This document shows, piece by piece, positions 1-9,020 of a DNA stretch of 64,000 bases (position 1 is its first letter; the number at the start of each line of letters is the position of its first letter). The DNA is taken from NCBI RefSeq assembly GCF_014334015.1, contig NZ_CP060488.1:3678501-3742500 (forward strand), given 5' to 3'. The translations under genes were made by a program, and so were the position numbers. The notes below the pieces were generated by a model that was not told the origin of the DNA, searched no databases, and was given only the letters and a program-made list of their open reading frames with translations. Source of the DNA: Bacteroides sp. M10 (lineage in GTDB: Bacteria; Bacteroidota; Bacteroidia; Bacteroidales; Bacteroidaceae).

Positions 1-1211
1 CTTCTGTTGGAGCCAGCACATCGGTTGTTTTCCTGATTCTCGGATTCTGCAATGGATGTTGCGGAGGTTTCGGGATACCCGTTGCGCAGAAGTTTGGTGC
101 ACGTGATTACAGTACGATGCGCAGTTACGTTTCCGTCAGTTTGAAACTGGCAGCGGGGATGTCTGTGGTCATTGCTCTTGTTACCAGTATCTTTTGTGCG
201 GACATACTCCGGATCATGCGCACGCCGGAGAATATTTTCGAAGGGGCGTATGCTTATTTGCTTGTTACGTTTATTGGTGTTCCTTTCACTTTCTTCTATA
301 ATCTTCTTTCAAGCATCATCCGTGCGTTGGGAGACAGCAAGACGCCTTTCTGGTTTTTGCTGTTCGCTGCTGTTCTGAATATCATTCTCGACTTGTTCTG
401 TATTCTGGTACTCGGCTGGGGAGTGGCGGGAGCTGCCATTGCTACTGTCTTTTCGCAGGGGCTGTCGGCTGTTCTCTGCTATATTTATATGTACCGGAAG
501 TTTGAAATATTGCAGGGTACTCCGAAGGAACGCCGGTTCCAGTCGAAACTGGCAAAGACATTGCTTTACATCGGTGTGCCTATGGGATTACAATTCTCTA
601 TCACGGCTATCGGCAGTATTATGCTTCAGAGTGCGAATAATGCATTGGGAACGGCGTGTGTGGCTGCTTTTACATCTGCCATGCGAATCAAGATGTTCTT
701 TATCTGTACGTTCGAGAGTCTGGGAATTGCGATGGCTACGTATAGCGGACAGAATTATGGGGCAGGGAAACCGGAGCGTGTCTGGTTGGGAATCAAAGCG
801 AGTGCTTTGATGATGATTGTTTATGCGGCATTTACGTTCGTTCTTCTGATGGTGGGAGCCAAATATTTTGCATTGATCTTTGTAGATCCGTCGGAAACGG
901 AAATTCTGTTGGATACCGAGTTATTCCTGCATATCTCTTGTATGTTCTTCCCGATGCTTGGATTGTTATGCATCCTGCGCTACACGATTCAGGGAGTGGG
1001 ATATACCAATCTTGCCATGTTTTCGGGAGTGGCGGAGATGATTGCGCGTATCCTTGTCAGCATTTACGCTGTGCCTGCATTCGGCTTTATTGCTGTCTGC
1101 TACGGTGATCCGATGGCTTGGATAGCGGCAGATTTGTTCCTCGTACCGGCATTTATCTACGTTTATCGCAGGTTGAAGAAGCAGGTGTTTACAAGTACGG
1201 TTACTGTTTAG
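1..1211 (+). CDS. MATE family efflux transporter, 5' end outside window
   Basis: Inner-membrane drug or metabolite antiporter of the MATE family. The reading frame is already open from base 3 and continues upstream of the window, so the N-terminal part is missing. About 400 residues remain, with repeated hydrophobic segments of roughly 20 residues and short loops. Family-like sequences include a VGAST-type stretch at the very start and a GLGTAIATVFSQ-like stretch (here GVAGAAIATVFSQ) in the first half, followed by a PMGLQFS segment at the start of the second bundle. The Met at 117 is internal, not the start. The stop overlaps the end of the convergent pseudouridine synthase gene by four bases. 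The substrate cannot be inferred. Confidence 0.88.
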   Translation, partial: SVGASTSVVFLILGFCNGCCGGFGIPVAQKFGARDYSTMRSYVSVSLKLAAGMSVVIALVTSIFCADILRIMRTPENIFEGAYAYLLVTFIGVPFTFFYNLLSSIIRALGDSKTPFWFLLFAAVLNIILDLFCILVLGWGVAGAAIATVFSQGLSAVLCYIYMYRKFEILQGTPKERRFQSKLAKTLLYIGVPMGLQFSITAIGSIMLQSANNALGTACVAAFTSAMRIKMFFICTFESLGIAMATYSGQNYGAGKPERVWLGIKASALMMIVYAAFTFVLLMVGAKYFALIFVDPSETEILLDTELFLHISCMFFPMLGLLCILRYTIQGVGYTNLAMFSGVAEMIARILVSIYAVPAFGFIAVCYGDPMAWIAADLFLVPAFIYVYRRLKKQVFTSTVTV

Positions 1212-2893
1212 AAGTCGGCCTCTTTCTGTATGCGTAGAATCTTTCCGCTGATGGGATGACGGAACTCTATATATTCGGCGTGGAGGTATAGTCTGTCCGC
1301 TTTCTTTCCATAAAGTTCATCCCCAAGAATGGGGCAACCCAATCCCTCCGGATGGGCGGCGTGTACCCGTAATTGGTGTGTCCGTCCGGTCAACGGATAG
1401 AAAGCAATCCGGGTGTGTTTTTCTGATTCACAGATGATTCGGTATTCTGTAATCGCTTCTTTCCCGTGTTCTCTACTGACGATTTGCCGGGGACGATCAA
1501 GGGGATTCAAACAGAGAGGGAGTTCGATTCTTCCTGTTCTTCCGGGCGGCAGTGCTGTCTTCTCTACTGTTGCTGTTACCCCATCCAACACGGCTACATA
1601 GCGTTTCTTGATACTTCTGCTTGCAAATTGTGCCTGCAAATGTTGATGTACCTCTTTCGTTTTAGCTACGAGCAATAATCCGGAAGTCGCCATATCAAGG
1701 CGATGTACAATCATAGGTCCGGTAGCATCGGGATACTTCTTTTTCAGGCGATGATAGACTGAATCTCTGTCCTCCTCCTTTCCCGGAACGGACAACATTC
1801 CTGCCGGCTTATTGACTACCACTAACCATTCATCTTCATATACGATTTCCAGTTCTTCATCCTCATGGATGGAGTTCAGCAACGGATTCTCGTCTACTTC
1901 CAATCCTTGCAACATGTGCTGCAAAATAGGTTCACATTTTCCCTTGCAGGAAGGATAATAATATCCATGATGCCGGATTTCGTTTTTGGGAGAGTCTCCC
2001 CACCAGAATTCAGCCATAGCCAATGGCTTTAATTGATGAAGATATGCATATTGCAACAACTTAGGCAAAGCGCATTCACCCGCACCGGCAGGAGGAACTT
2101 TCTGAACTGTCTGCTCGAAGATTGTGTATAGATCTTTCACTTCTCCTCTGGCGTTCAGCATCCGGAACTGCTCGAACAACTTTCTTTGCAAGGCTGCCGA
2201 ACGTTCTTTCCGTTCGGTTTTCAGTTGTTCTATTTCAGTCTCGAAGTGTCTCGTTTCCGTTTCGAGTTCTTCCAATCGTTTCTTCCATTCTTTTTCCAGT
2301 CGTTTGTATTCCGCTTTCTGGTATTGGCTTTCCCGGATCAGGGAGGCTTGTTCCTCTTCGGAAAGGGTAGAGGATGATTGGCGGCGAATCTCTCTCGCCT
2401 CCTTTGCTGCTTTGAGTTCTGCTTTAGCCTGATTTAAAATAGCTTTAGCCTGTTCTGTTTCCATCTTCCACTTTTCTTTTAAATCGAGATAAGAACGATT
2501 GTTTTCTAATTCACGAATACGGATATTGATGGAAGATATTTGTTCTTCTTCAATTTTGAAGAATCCTTCCGGTTGCAATAAGTCGTAGACAGGAGGGACA
2601 AAATAAGGATGCAGATTCTTTCCTGCCAGATTGCCGGAGAAAGCAGCGAGATAGCCAATTTCATTGACTGCTTCTTTTTTTGTAGTCTCTTGTTTATTTT
2701 CTTTTTGTACGATCAGTACCCCGAACATTTTTCCGAAAGCTAACTCTTCTTGCCATTCCTTCCGGCTCGCGATATGTTTTTTCACTTCTTCCGCTGCCAA
2801 CACGCACAATGGATGAGGCGTATAGTGGAAAGGATAAGTGAATTTATCCGGTAATGCAAGGTGAGAAATGGGTTGCTTGAAAAAATGTATCAT
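1208..2893 (-). CDS. RluA-family pseudouridine synthase with long coiled-coil N-terminal region
   Basis: Predicted RNA uridine-to-pseudouridine isomerase acting in the cytoplasm on rRNA or tRNA. The C-terminal 220 residues hold the catalytic domain with the HRLD motif (MIVHRLDMATSGLL), whose Asp is the nucleophile, and a GRTHQLRVH motif near the end. The N-terminal 340 residues are not catalytic and include a charged coiled coil (many E, K, R, Q) from about residue 120 to 240. The length, about 561 residues, is roughly double that of a minimal RluA, as in a known subgroup of long RluA proteins. A longer reading from 3019 exists but would overlap the divergent SGNH gene and cross its promoter. 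The Met at 2893 (MIHFFKQPIS) is therefore chosen. The RNA target is unknown. Confidence 0.88.
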   Translation of the reverse strand: MIHFFKQPISHLALPDKFTYPFHYTPHPLCVLAAEEVKKHIASRKEWQEELAFGKMFGVLIVQKENKQETTKKEAVNEIGYLAAFSGNLAGKNLHPYFVPPVYDLLQPEGFFKIEEEQISSINIRIRELENNRSYLDLKEKWKMETEQAKAILNQAKAELKAAKEAREIRRQSSSTLSEEEQASLIRESQYQKAEYKRLEKEWKKRLEELETETRHFETEIEQLKTERKERSAALQRKLFEQFRMLNARGEVKDLYTIFEQTVQKVPPAGAGECALPKLLQYAYLHQLKPLAMAEFWWGDSPKNEIRHHGYYYPSCKGKCEPILQHMLQGLEVDENPLLNSIHEDEELEIVYEDEWLVVVNKPAGMLSVPGKEEDRDSVYHRLKKKYPDATGPMIVHRLDMATSGLLLVAKTKEVHQHLQAQFASRSIKKRYVAVLDGVTATVEKTALPPGRTGRIELPLCLNPLDRPRQIVSREHGKEAITEYRIICESEKHTRIAFYPLTGRTHQLRVHAAHPEGLGCPILGDELYGKKADRLYLHAEYIEFRHPISGKILRIQKEADF

Positions 2894-2920
2894 CGGTTTA
2901 TATATATGAATGAATGTGAT

Positions 2921-2936
2921 TACCTTTGCAAAAGTA
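2921..2936. promoter_or_regulatory. Back-to-back divergent Bacteroides -7 boxes
   Basis: TACCTTTG on the plus strand (2921-2928) and TACTTTTG on the minus strand (2936-2929) both match the Bacteroides -7 consensus TAnnTTTG and abut exactly. They point to the SGNH hydrolase gene and the pseudouridine synthase gene respectively. A weak -33-like TTTA lies at 2897-2900 for the plus-strand promoter. Confidence 0.55.
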
Positions 2937-2968
2937 AAGTAAATCCGTGAATTATTGAATGAAGTAAC

Positions 2969-3496
2969 ATGAATAGAATGGGAGAGAAACCTAAATTTGC
3001 CTTTCTTGGCAACAGTCACATGGCATTTTGGGCATTGGATGTCTACTTTCCTTCATGGGAATGTCTGAACTATGGTGTTCCCGGTGAAGGGCTGGCTTAT
3101 GTGGAGTCTTTTAACGTAGACACTTCCGATTGCCAAGTCGTCATTCAATTCGGAACCAATGATATTTATCAGTTGAATGATGAAAATATGGACGATTATG
3201 TGGAACGTTATGTAAAAGCGGTTCTTGCCATCCCTTCACTGAAAACATATCTTTTCTGTATTTTTCCACGTAATGATTACGATGATTACAGTACGGCTGT
3301 GAATCAATTCATTCGCGTCCTTAACCGGAAGATATACGAGAAATTGCAGGGGACGGGCGTTGTCTATCTCGATGTATTCGACCGTTTGTTGCTGGATGGC
3401 AGGCTGAATCCGGAGTTGACTCTCGACGATTTACATTTGAATGGCAGGGGTTACAGTATTTTGTCAGAAGCACTGAAACGGGCTTCCGGTTTGTAA
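2969..3496 (+). CDS. SGNH/GDSL-family hydrolase
   Basis: Small esterase/acylhydrolase-type protein of 175 residues. The SGNH blocks are visible. Block I is FLGNSHM near residue 12, with Ser in a GNSH context instead of the usual GDS. Block II is the Gly in YGVPGEG. Block III is GTND near residue 69. Block V is DDLHLNGRGY near residue 156, with the catalytic Asp and His. No signal peptide is seen, so it is probably cytoplasmic. The ATG at 2969 gives MNRMGEKPKF; a second Met three residues later is equally possible. It is divergent from the pseudouridine synthase gene and likely driven by the -7 box at 2921. The substrate cannot be predicted. Confidence 0.82.
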   Translation: MNRMGEKPKFAFLGNSHMAFWALDVYFPSWECLNYGVPGEGLAYVESFNVDTSDCQVVIQFGTNDIYQLNDENMDDYVERYVKAVLAIPSLKTYLFCIFPRNDYDDYSTAVNQFIRVLNRKIYEKLQGTGVVYLDVFDRLLLDGRLNPELTLDDLHLNGRGYSILSEALKRASGL

Positions 3497-3536
3497 AACA
3501 TACCTAAATACTTCATTCCTTGCTTTTATTTATAAA

Positions 3537-3571
3537 TTTGGTGGCATATCAGTTTATTTTTCCTATTTTTG
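3537..3571 (+). promoter_or_regulatory. Bacteroides-type promoter for the MaoC-like gene
   Basis: A TTTG at 3537-3540 (-33) and TATTTTTG at 3564-3571 (-7) are separated by 23 bases, slightly more than the usual 19-21. The -7 box ends 45 bases before the ATG. Confidence 0.5.
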
Positions 3572-3616
3572 CCCCCAATTTAATAGTAAATAACTCCCAT
3601 AAAAACGATAAGACTT

Positions 3617-4081
3617 ATGGAAAAAGTAATTATCAATTCGTATGAAGAATTCGAAAAACTAGTAGGCCAACAGATAGGTGTTTCCGATTATGTGGAACTC
3701 TCGCAGGAACGTATTAATCTTTTTGCTGATGCAACGCTGGATCATCAATGGATTCATGTAGATACGGAGCGTGCGAAAGTAGATAGCCCTTATCATAGCA
3801 CGATTGCTCATGGCTACCTGACATTGTCTATGCTTCCTTATCTGTGGAATCAGATTATCCAGGTAAATAACCTGAAGATGATGATTAACTACGGTATGGA
3901 TAAGATGAAATTCGGTCAGGCTGTATTGTCAGGACAGAGTGTGCGTCTGGTGACTACTTTGCACTCATTGACCAATCTGCGTGGTGTGGCAAAAGCAGAA
4001 ATTAAGTTTGCTATCGAAATAAAAGACCAACCAAAGAAGGCGCTGGAAGGAATTGCTGTATTCCTTTATTATTTCAATTAA
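3617..4081 (+). CDS. MaoC-like (hot-dog fold) hydratase/dehydratase
   Basis: Single hot-dog domain of 154 residues, of the MaoC/NodN type, which hydrates or dehydrates acyl thioesters such as enoyl-CoA. The hydratase-2 motif region is visible as DATLDHQWIHVD near residues 38-49, with the catalytic Asp and His. AHGYLTLSMLP follows near residue 64, typical of the family. The length is normal for a stand-alone MaoC domain. It is monocistronic, behind its own promoter and followed by a long hairpin shared with the convergent hydrolase gene. The acyl substrate is unknown. Confidence 0.85.
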   Translation: MEKVIINSYEEFEKLVGQQIGVSDYVELSQERINLFADATLDHQWIHVDTERAKVDSPYHSTIAHGYLTLSMLPYLWNQIIQVNNLKMMINYGMDKMKFGQAVLSGQSVRLVTTLHSLTNLRGVAKAEIKFAIEIKDQPKKALEGIAVFLYYFN

Positions 4082-4106
4082 TGGCAAGCTGTTAAAGAAA
4101 CAGATT

Positions 4107-4194
4107 TTATCCCCGGAAATGATCGAAATACGTCTCAAAAGTTAGATACAAAAACTTTTTGGGGGTGCTTCAGATGGATCGTTTCTGGGGATAA
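4107..4194. terminator. Long inverted repeat between convergent genes, probable bidirectional terminator
   Basis: The 18-base arms at 4107-4124 (TTATCCCCGGAAATGATC) and 4177-4194 are inverted copies with two mismatches. A second stem, AAAAGTT (4137-4143) with AACTTTT (4153-4159), lies inside the loop. It sits exactly between the ends of two convergent genes. The 52-base loop is longer than in a classical terminator, so another function is possible. Confidence 0.55.
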
Positions 4195-4196
4195 TT

Positions 4197-5177
4197 TTAT
4201 CCTTTTACTCCCATAAATCTGAACGGCTGTGCCGGTTGAAATTCTTTCGTTGCATTTCCATGATAAGTTTCGCCGTTGGCGATAGATAATTTGAGTACCG
4301 GAGCTCCTTCCGATAAGTCTGTTTCCCGCAGGTTTACCCAGAATGTATTAGGTGTCAGACTTGATTCGAAGAAGTAGAGCAGATTCTTACTATCCGATAC
4401 CGTTCTCCATTGTGTGGTGGAAATTTCTGGAAATTCGGGAGTGGATATGCCATAAGGAACAGAAGTATTACGGATAACGCTGAATACACTTGCCACGGCT
4501 ATTCTCACATCATCTGTTGGGGGCAGGGCATTGATATAAAAACTGGCTCTTGCAAAACGGTCGGACGGTCGGTTGGTTCCGGGCAGGAAGCTCAATCCTC
4601 CTATTGATTTCCAGTATTCGTTTAGTGCCAGTTGCTTGTTGTAGGTAGGGGAGTTGGTCATCACTTTGTACTCCTTGCTGTGGTAGACAGTCAGCTTTCC
4701 ACCCGTATATTCGAATATCGCACAATCGCCCGTTGCATCGGAAATAGATAAATGCAAGGTTGCCAGGCGGGAACCATCCGGCATCAGGTCTGATACCACT
4801 TGGAAAGTGTTTTCATCAATGGAAGCGACAGCCTCGTCTATGGTGGCGAAGTTATCCAGCATATATTGCACCCATGCAGTAATGGCAAGTCCCGGTTTAC
4901 TTTGATCTCTGACCGGATACTCCGTTTCGGGCAACCATAACAGATTGGCAACCAACCCTTTTTCATTCATCCCGTCTGTACTGGCAATCTCGAAAGCTGA
5001 AGTCACCACGCTGCCATACTTGGACGTCCATTTCAGGGAGTTGGCTCCCGTTTCTCCATTTCTTTCCATACCTTTGGGAAATACCCAAAGATTGCTGTGC
5101 ATTTCTGTTTTCCAGTCCATAGACCGGCCGGTTGCCACCATTCCATTTTTTCCCGAATAAACGACTCTTGTACACAT
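4197..5177 (-). CDS. Linear amide C-N hydrolase, choloylglycine hydrolase family
   Basis: N-terminal nucleophile hydrolase of the bile salt hydrolase/penicillin V acylase family (326 residues, normal length). After removal of Met1, Cys2 (MCTRVVYSG) would be the nucleophile. Arg18 and Asp21 (GRSMDW) sit where the family has catalytic or oxyanion residues, and NSPTYN in the middle supplies the conserved Asn. There is no signal peptide, so the exposed Cys2 after Met removal makes the start at 5177 firm. Bile-salt and penicillin V activities cannot be told apart by reading. The convergent hairpin at 4107-4194 probably ends its transcript. Confidence 0.86.
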   Translation of the reverse strand: MCTRVVYSGKNGMVATGRSMDWKTEMHSNLWVFPKGMERNGETGANSLKWTSKYGSVVTSAFEIASTDGMNEKGLVANLLWLPETEYPVRDQSKPGLAITAWVQYMLDNFATIDEAVASIDENTFQVVSDLMPDGSRLATLHLSISDATGDCAIFEYTGGKLTVYHSKEYKVMTNSPTYNKQLALNEYWKSIGGLSFLPGTNRPSDRFARASFYINALPPTDDVRIAVASVFSVIRNTSVPYGISTPEFPEISTTQWRTVSDSKNLLYFFESSLTPNTFWVNLRETDLSEGAPVLKLSIANGETYHGNATKEFQPAQPFRFMGVKG

Positions 5178-5335
5178 AATTTTAATTTCTAGTTAAAGGT
5201 TTATTATAAGCTGCTTTCACGAGGTATTCAACCGATGCGGATTCCTCTCGCAAAAGCATATTCTCAAAACAATAACGTTCCATTTATGTTTTAGATACAT
5301 ATCAGATATTAATAAAGTATCAAAAAACAGGTATT

Positions 5336-6013
5336 ATGTCATTAAGCAATCTTCTCATCATATTTTCGTCATCGTTTATGGCGCTGTTTCCGGTGATAAA
5401 TCCTTTGGGGAATGGTTTTGTCGTCAATGGATTCTTTACAGATCTCGATCCTCAACAACGGAAAGCGGCCATTCAGAAGCTGACGCTCAATTTTATAATG
5501 ATCGGTGTAGGGACATTGGTGATAGGGCATTTATTTCTGTTGATTTTCGGTCTGGCTATTCCTGTTATTCAGTTGGGAGGTGGCATACTGATTTGTAAGA
5601 CGGCAATGGAACTGTTGGGGGATTCGGGTTCGTCTGATAAAGAAGAAGAGGCCAGCAAGAATGTAGACGGTTTCAGATGGAAAAACATCGAGCAGAAGAT
5701 ATTTTATCCCATCACGTTTCCTATCAGTATCGGGCCGGGCAGTATATCGGTTATCTTTACTTTGATGGCGTCTGCCAGTGTTAAAGGCAAATTGTTGCAA
5801 ACTGGGATTAATTATTTGGTCATTGCGCTTGTTATTATTTGTATGGCGGCCATCTTTTATGTATTCCTTTCGCAAGGGCAGAGGTTTATTCAGAGGTTGG
5901 GACCGGTGGGAAATCAAATTATTAATAAGCTCGTTGCTTTTTTCACTTTCTGCATCGGCATTCAGATTTCGGTGACAGGTATATCCCAGATATTCCATCT
6001 GAACATACTCTAA
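5336..6013 (+). CDS. MarC family (UPF0056) integral membrane protein
   Basis: Six hydrophobic segments in 225 residues with the family signature FPVINPLGN near residue 18. A conserved polar loop follows (SSDKEEEASKN), then a second half with FPITFPISIGPGSISV. MarC proteins are inner-membrane proteins of unknown transport function; the old link to multiple antibiotic resistance in E. coli has not held up. Monocistronic, and divergent from the choloylglycine hydrolase gene across about 160 bases. Confidence 0.86.
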   Translation: MSLSNLLIIFSSSFMALFPVINPLGNGFVVNGFFTDLDPQQRKAAIQKLTLNFIMIGVGTLVIGHLFLLIFGLAIPVIQLGGGILICKTAMELLGDSGSSDKEEEASKNVDGFRWKNIEQKIFYPITFPISIGPGSISVIFTLMASASVKGKLLQTGINYLVIALVIICMAAIFYVFLSQGQRFIQRLGPVGNQIINKLVAFFTFCIGIQISVTGISQIFHLNIL

Positions 6014-6044
6014 TTGAACGGTGGGATAAAAGCGATAGAAATAA

Positions 6045-6569
6045 TCAGTTTTTCTTTGCTTTCATGGCTTTCAGGGTGTTTTTTCGTACGGAACGGATAG
6101 CGGGAACCAGTAAGTCGGGCTCCATGATTTCCAGTATTGTGCGTAGTTCCTGTTGCAGTTCCGGGATGGAGCGTGTCAGTTGATAAGCCAGTTTCATGCA
6201 GAGCGATTGCACGCCCGGTGGTTCCTCGCGGGATATCATGCGTTCCATGCAGAAATCAAGGAAATCCACTCGTGGCGGATCGGCGGCAGGTTGCTGGCAT
6301 ATCAGGTTCAGGATCATTCTCCGTTTTCCTGAGTGTGGGCAGGTCATGGCAGCGTCAATCAATTCTTCTTGTTTCCAGCTCAACCATTCTACATCTGCCT
6401 TTGAGAAATGAGTACATACCCACAATGCCTGATAGGAGACGATAGCGTCTTCGTCGAATATCAGTTGGTAGATTTCTTCTCTAAGCCGTTCATCATCCTG
6501 TATAAAGTGGAGTACCTCTCTGATATCTTCAATGTGTACTCGTTCGGATAATCTTGCACGTAGGTTCAT
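6045..6569 (-). CDS. Conserved hypothetical protein, HEAT-like helical repeats
   Basis: 174 residues, no signal peptide or membrane segment. The sequence is all-helical in character, with spaced leucines and repeated helix pairs (for example residues 45-75 and 120-160), resembling HEAT/adaptin-like repeats. The C-terminus is very basic (KNTLKAMKAKKN). I do not recognise a specific family or function. Its stop lies 31 bases from the convergent MarC gene, and its start lies 21 bases downstream of the fusion acetyltransferase gene, so the two minus-strand genes may be cotranscribed. Confidence 0.7.
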   Translation of the reverse strand: MNLRARLSERVHIEDIREVLHFIQDDERLREEIYQLIFDEDAIVSYQALWVCTHFSKADVEWLSWKQEELIDAAMTCPHSGKRRMILNLICQQPAADPPRVDFLDFCMERMISREEPPGVQSLCMKLAYQLTRSIPELQQELRTILEIMEPDLLVPAIRSVRKNTLKAMKAKKN

Positions 6570-6590
6570 GTAGCTTTCGTTTTTGGGGAA

Positions 6591-8003
6591 TTAATCTCTA
6601 TTGGCGGAATCAGCTTCCGGCAGTTGCAAATGAAGAATGGGGAAAGGTTTGCCCATGCTGTCCGTTTCATCTCTGCCGATGACTTGGAATCCCAAATGGA
6701 GATAGAACTGGAGTGCTTTTTCATTCTGCTCGTTTACGTCCACCTTATCCATCTGTTTTTTGTCTCTTGCATATTCTATTAATCGTTTGCCATATCCTTT
6801 TCCCTGCTCGTCGGGGTGTACGAATAACATTTCGATCAGTTCGTCGCTCAATCCCATGAAGGCGGCAATCTTTCCGTTGGCATTCCGGATGACAAAAAGT
6901 TCAACAGCGGGTAGATAATGCTTCCGCACCAGTGGTTTATAGAACTGGATATGTTCTTCCGTCAGGAAATCATGCGTGTGGCGAACGGACATTTCCCATA
7001 CATGGAGGATTTCATCATAGTCTTCCGGAGTAGGTTGGGAGATGCCGGGCAGGTAGTAGCATTGGTGGTCGTAGATGTTTCCGTTGTAAGTTAGTTCTGC
7101 CTGATGAAGTGTACCTTCATAGATGAAACCGTTCTTTTTCAGTACTTTCTGCGAACGTTTATTGTGTGGATAACAGGTAGCTGTGATGAGGCTAAGCCGC
7201 AATTCTTCAAAGCCATAGTTGAGGACACCCTGCACTGCTTCGGTCATGTATCCTTTGCCCCAATGAGATTCGTCGAGCCAGTAACCCAACATTCTCACTT
7301 GCGGATTTTCGCGTTTAGGGTCGGGGATAATTCCTACGGAACCGATTAGCTGTTTTGTATCTTTTAGTATCACTGCCCATATTCCCTCTTGGTTGATAAA
7401 TGTGGAATGAAGTATCCGGCGGGATTCATCCAACGTACGATGGGGCGGCCATCCGGCATTGTTTCCCAGATTCGGGTTCTGGCAACAAGCGAAGAACGTT
7501 TCTGCATCTCTTTCTTCGAAAGGGCGGAGAAACAAACGTTCTGTATGGAGCGTCACGGGGGGAATACTATCTATTTCAGTTTCCTGTCTTGCTTTGTTTT
7601 TCGACTCGTTTGTTGTTTTCCGATATACGCACTCAATCCGGTTTCCGTCAGGATCGAGGACTACACTTTCAAAATATCCGTCTCCCGAAGTACGCGGTTC
7701 GCCGGCGATGGTATATCCTTCCGAACGCATTTGTTCGGTGAAGCGTAATACTTCTTCCTGGCTGGGGAAGGTGAAAGCAAAGTGTGTCAGTCCAACCCTG
7801 TTTTCTTCAATGGGAGTGTTCTGTACATCTGTACGGCTCATCAGTTCCAAGTCTGTTCCCTCTCCAAAAGAGATAAAATAGGACTCGAATCCTTTCTTGG
7901 GATTGATGTATTTTTCGTTGCTTTTTCCTCCGAAGAAGCGGACATAGAACTCTTTTAATTCTTCCAGACGAAAGGTCCAGATAGCGATATGATGTAGTTT
8001 CAT
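6591..8003 (-). CDS. Three-domain fusion: VOC (glyoxalase-like), RimJ-type GNAT, YjaB-type GNAT
   Basis: 470 residues made of three enzymatic domains. Residues 1-130 are a vicinal-oxygen-chelate domain with a metal-site pattern (KLHHIAIW at the start, GLTHFAFTF, DPDGNRIECVY). Residues 150-320 are a RimJ/RimL-like acetyltransferase (TERLFLRPFEERD, GYWLDESHWGKGYMTEAV, NKRSQKVLKKNGF). Residues 325-465 are a second GNAT like E. coli YjaB (HDFLTEEH, VHPDEQGKGYGKRLIEY, NEQNEKALQFYLHLGF). All three occur as separate proteins elsewhere. A linker rich in N, K and E (about 130-150) joins the first two. No internal stop or frameshift is seen. Joint detoxification or acetylation roles are guesses. Confidence 0.85.
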   Translation of the reverse strand: MKLHHIAIWTFRLEELKEFYVRFFGGKSNEKYINPKKGFESYFISFGEGTDLELMSRTDVQNTPIEENRVGLTHFAFTFPSQEEVLRFTEQMRSEGYTIAGEPRTSGDGYFESVVLDPDGNRIECVYRKTTNESKNKARQETEIDSIPPVTLHTERLFLRPFEERDAETFFACCQNPNLGNNAGWPPHRTLDESRRILHSTFINQEGIWAVILKDTKQLIGSVGIIPDPKRENPQVRMLGYWLDESHWGKGYMTEAVQGVLNYGFEELRLSLITATCYPHNKRSQKVLKKNGFIYEGTLHQAELTYNGNIYDHQCYYLPGISQPTPEDYDEILHVWEMSVRHTHDFLTEEHIQFYKPLVRKHYLPAVELFVIRNANGKIAAFMGLSDELIEMLFVHPDEQGKGYGKRLIEYARDKKQMDKVDVNEQNEKALQFYLHLGFQVIGRDETDSMGKPFPILHLQLPEADSANRD

Positions 8004-8074
8004 GTAAATGAATTTTCTAATTTCTATTACTTTGTTTCAATCTTCATTCGTACCGAACGTACTTTGTCTCTATC

Positions 8075-8962
8075 TTAATGCTGCATTACATATTCATAAA
8101 CGATACGGGAAATATCAGCGATAATCTTACTGTTCGCCTGATTATTTTCTTCGGAATCCTTCACGAAGACAGCTATACTATAAGTACGTCCACCGGGCAA
8201 AAGAACGAAACCGATGTCATTACAACCGATTTGTTGCCCTTTCGCATTAAGATCTCCCGTTCCGGTTTTATGACCTACGGTTACTTTTTTGTCGAGCAGC
8301 GGAGCAACCAGACGGTCTTGCCCGGTTTGACATTCTACCATTGTTTGAAATATGAAGTCTTTGTACACTTTGGGAAACAATGGCTTCTTACGGAATATTT
8401 CCACTAATTCGGCTGCGGCCAACGGAGTAGTCCAGTTTTCATAACATAGGTTCAAGTCTTCGTGCATGGCAGTTTCCGTACCGACAATGGCACATTCCCG
8501 AATTCCCAGTGAATGGATATACTTGTTTACAGCATCGGGACCTCCCTGATAATCAAAAAGAATATCGCAGGCATTGTTGTCACTCTGTTGAAGTGTATAT
8601 TTTAGCAGGTCGGCAATACTCATTTCAATTCCACCCTGCGGATATTTATCCCGTAGCGGACTGTAAGTATCCGGCTTTAAATCCGATTTTTTTATGGCTA
8701 ACCGGGTTTCCAGCGATTGCCTCTGTTTTCCCATATAATCGGCCAATGCTAATGCCTGATGAAACTTGAATACGCTCATCAGTGGATAGTGAATATCATT
8801 ATTGACAGTTATCGTATCTTTCCCATCAATGATGACGGCTATTCCTATTTCGGCCTTCTTTCCTTTGATGGCTTCTTTCAACTGTGTCTCCAGTTGAGTT
8901 TGTTGGGCAAACAGGAGGGTGGGGACTAAACAAAGAAATACTATGAATGAACGCATAATCAA
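8075..8962 (-). CDS. Class A beta-lactamase, CepA-like (Bacteroides subclass)
   Basis: Periplasmic serine beta-lactamase, 295 residues. A signal peptide occupies about residues 1-19 (MIMRSFIVFLCLVPTLLFA). The catalytic Ser63 and Lys66 lie in SVFK, the SDN loop is at residues 127-129 and KTG at 232-234. The sequence recalls chromosomal CepA of B. fragilis more than CblA or CfxA; that is from memory, not a search. Met3 is an alternative start. A near-perfect promoter lies upstream at 9021-9051. Cephalosporinase activity is expected from the family, but the level depends on expression. Confidence 0.92.
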   Translation of the reverse strand: MIMRSFIVFLCLVPTLLFAQQTQLETQLKEAIKGKKAEIGIAVIIDGKDTITVNNDIHYPLMSVFKFHQALALADYMGKQRQSLETRLAIKKSDLKPDTYSPLRDKYPQGGIEMSIADLLKYTLQQSDNNACDILFDYQGGPDAVNKYIHSLGIRECAIVGTETAMHEDLNLCYENWTTPLAAAELVEIFRKKPLFPKVYKDFIFQTMVECQTGQDRLVAPLLDKKVTVGHKTGTGDLNAKGQQIGCNDIGFVLLPGGRTYSIAVFVKDSEENNQANSKIIADISRIVYEYVMQH

Positions 8963-9020
8963 TTTCCTCTTTTAACGGGTTACTAATTCTCTATTGAAAT
9001 CATATTCTTTATTGAAGTCA

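Noticed and set aside
2894..3019. Extended N-terminus of the pseudouridine synthase
   Set aside because: It would overlap the divergent SGNH coding region and cross its promoter, and the added residues have no domain character.
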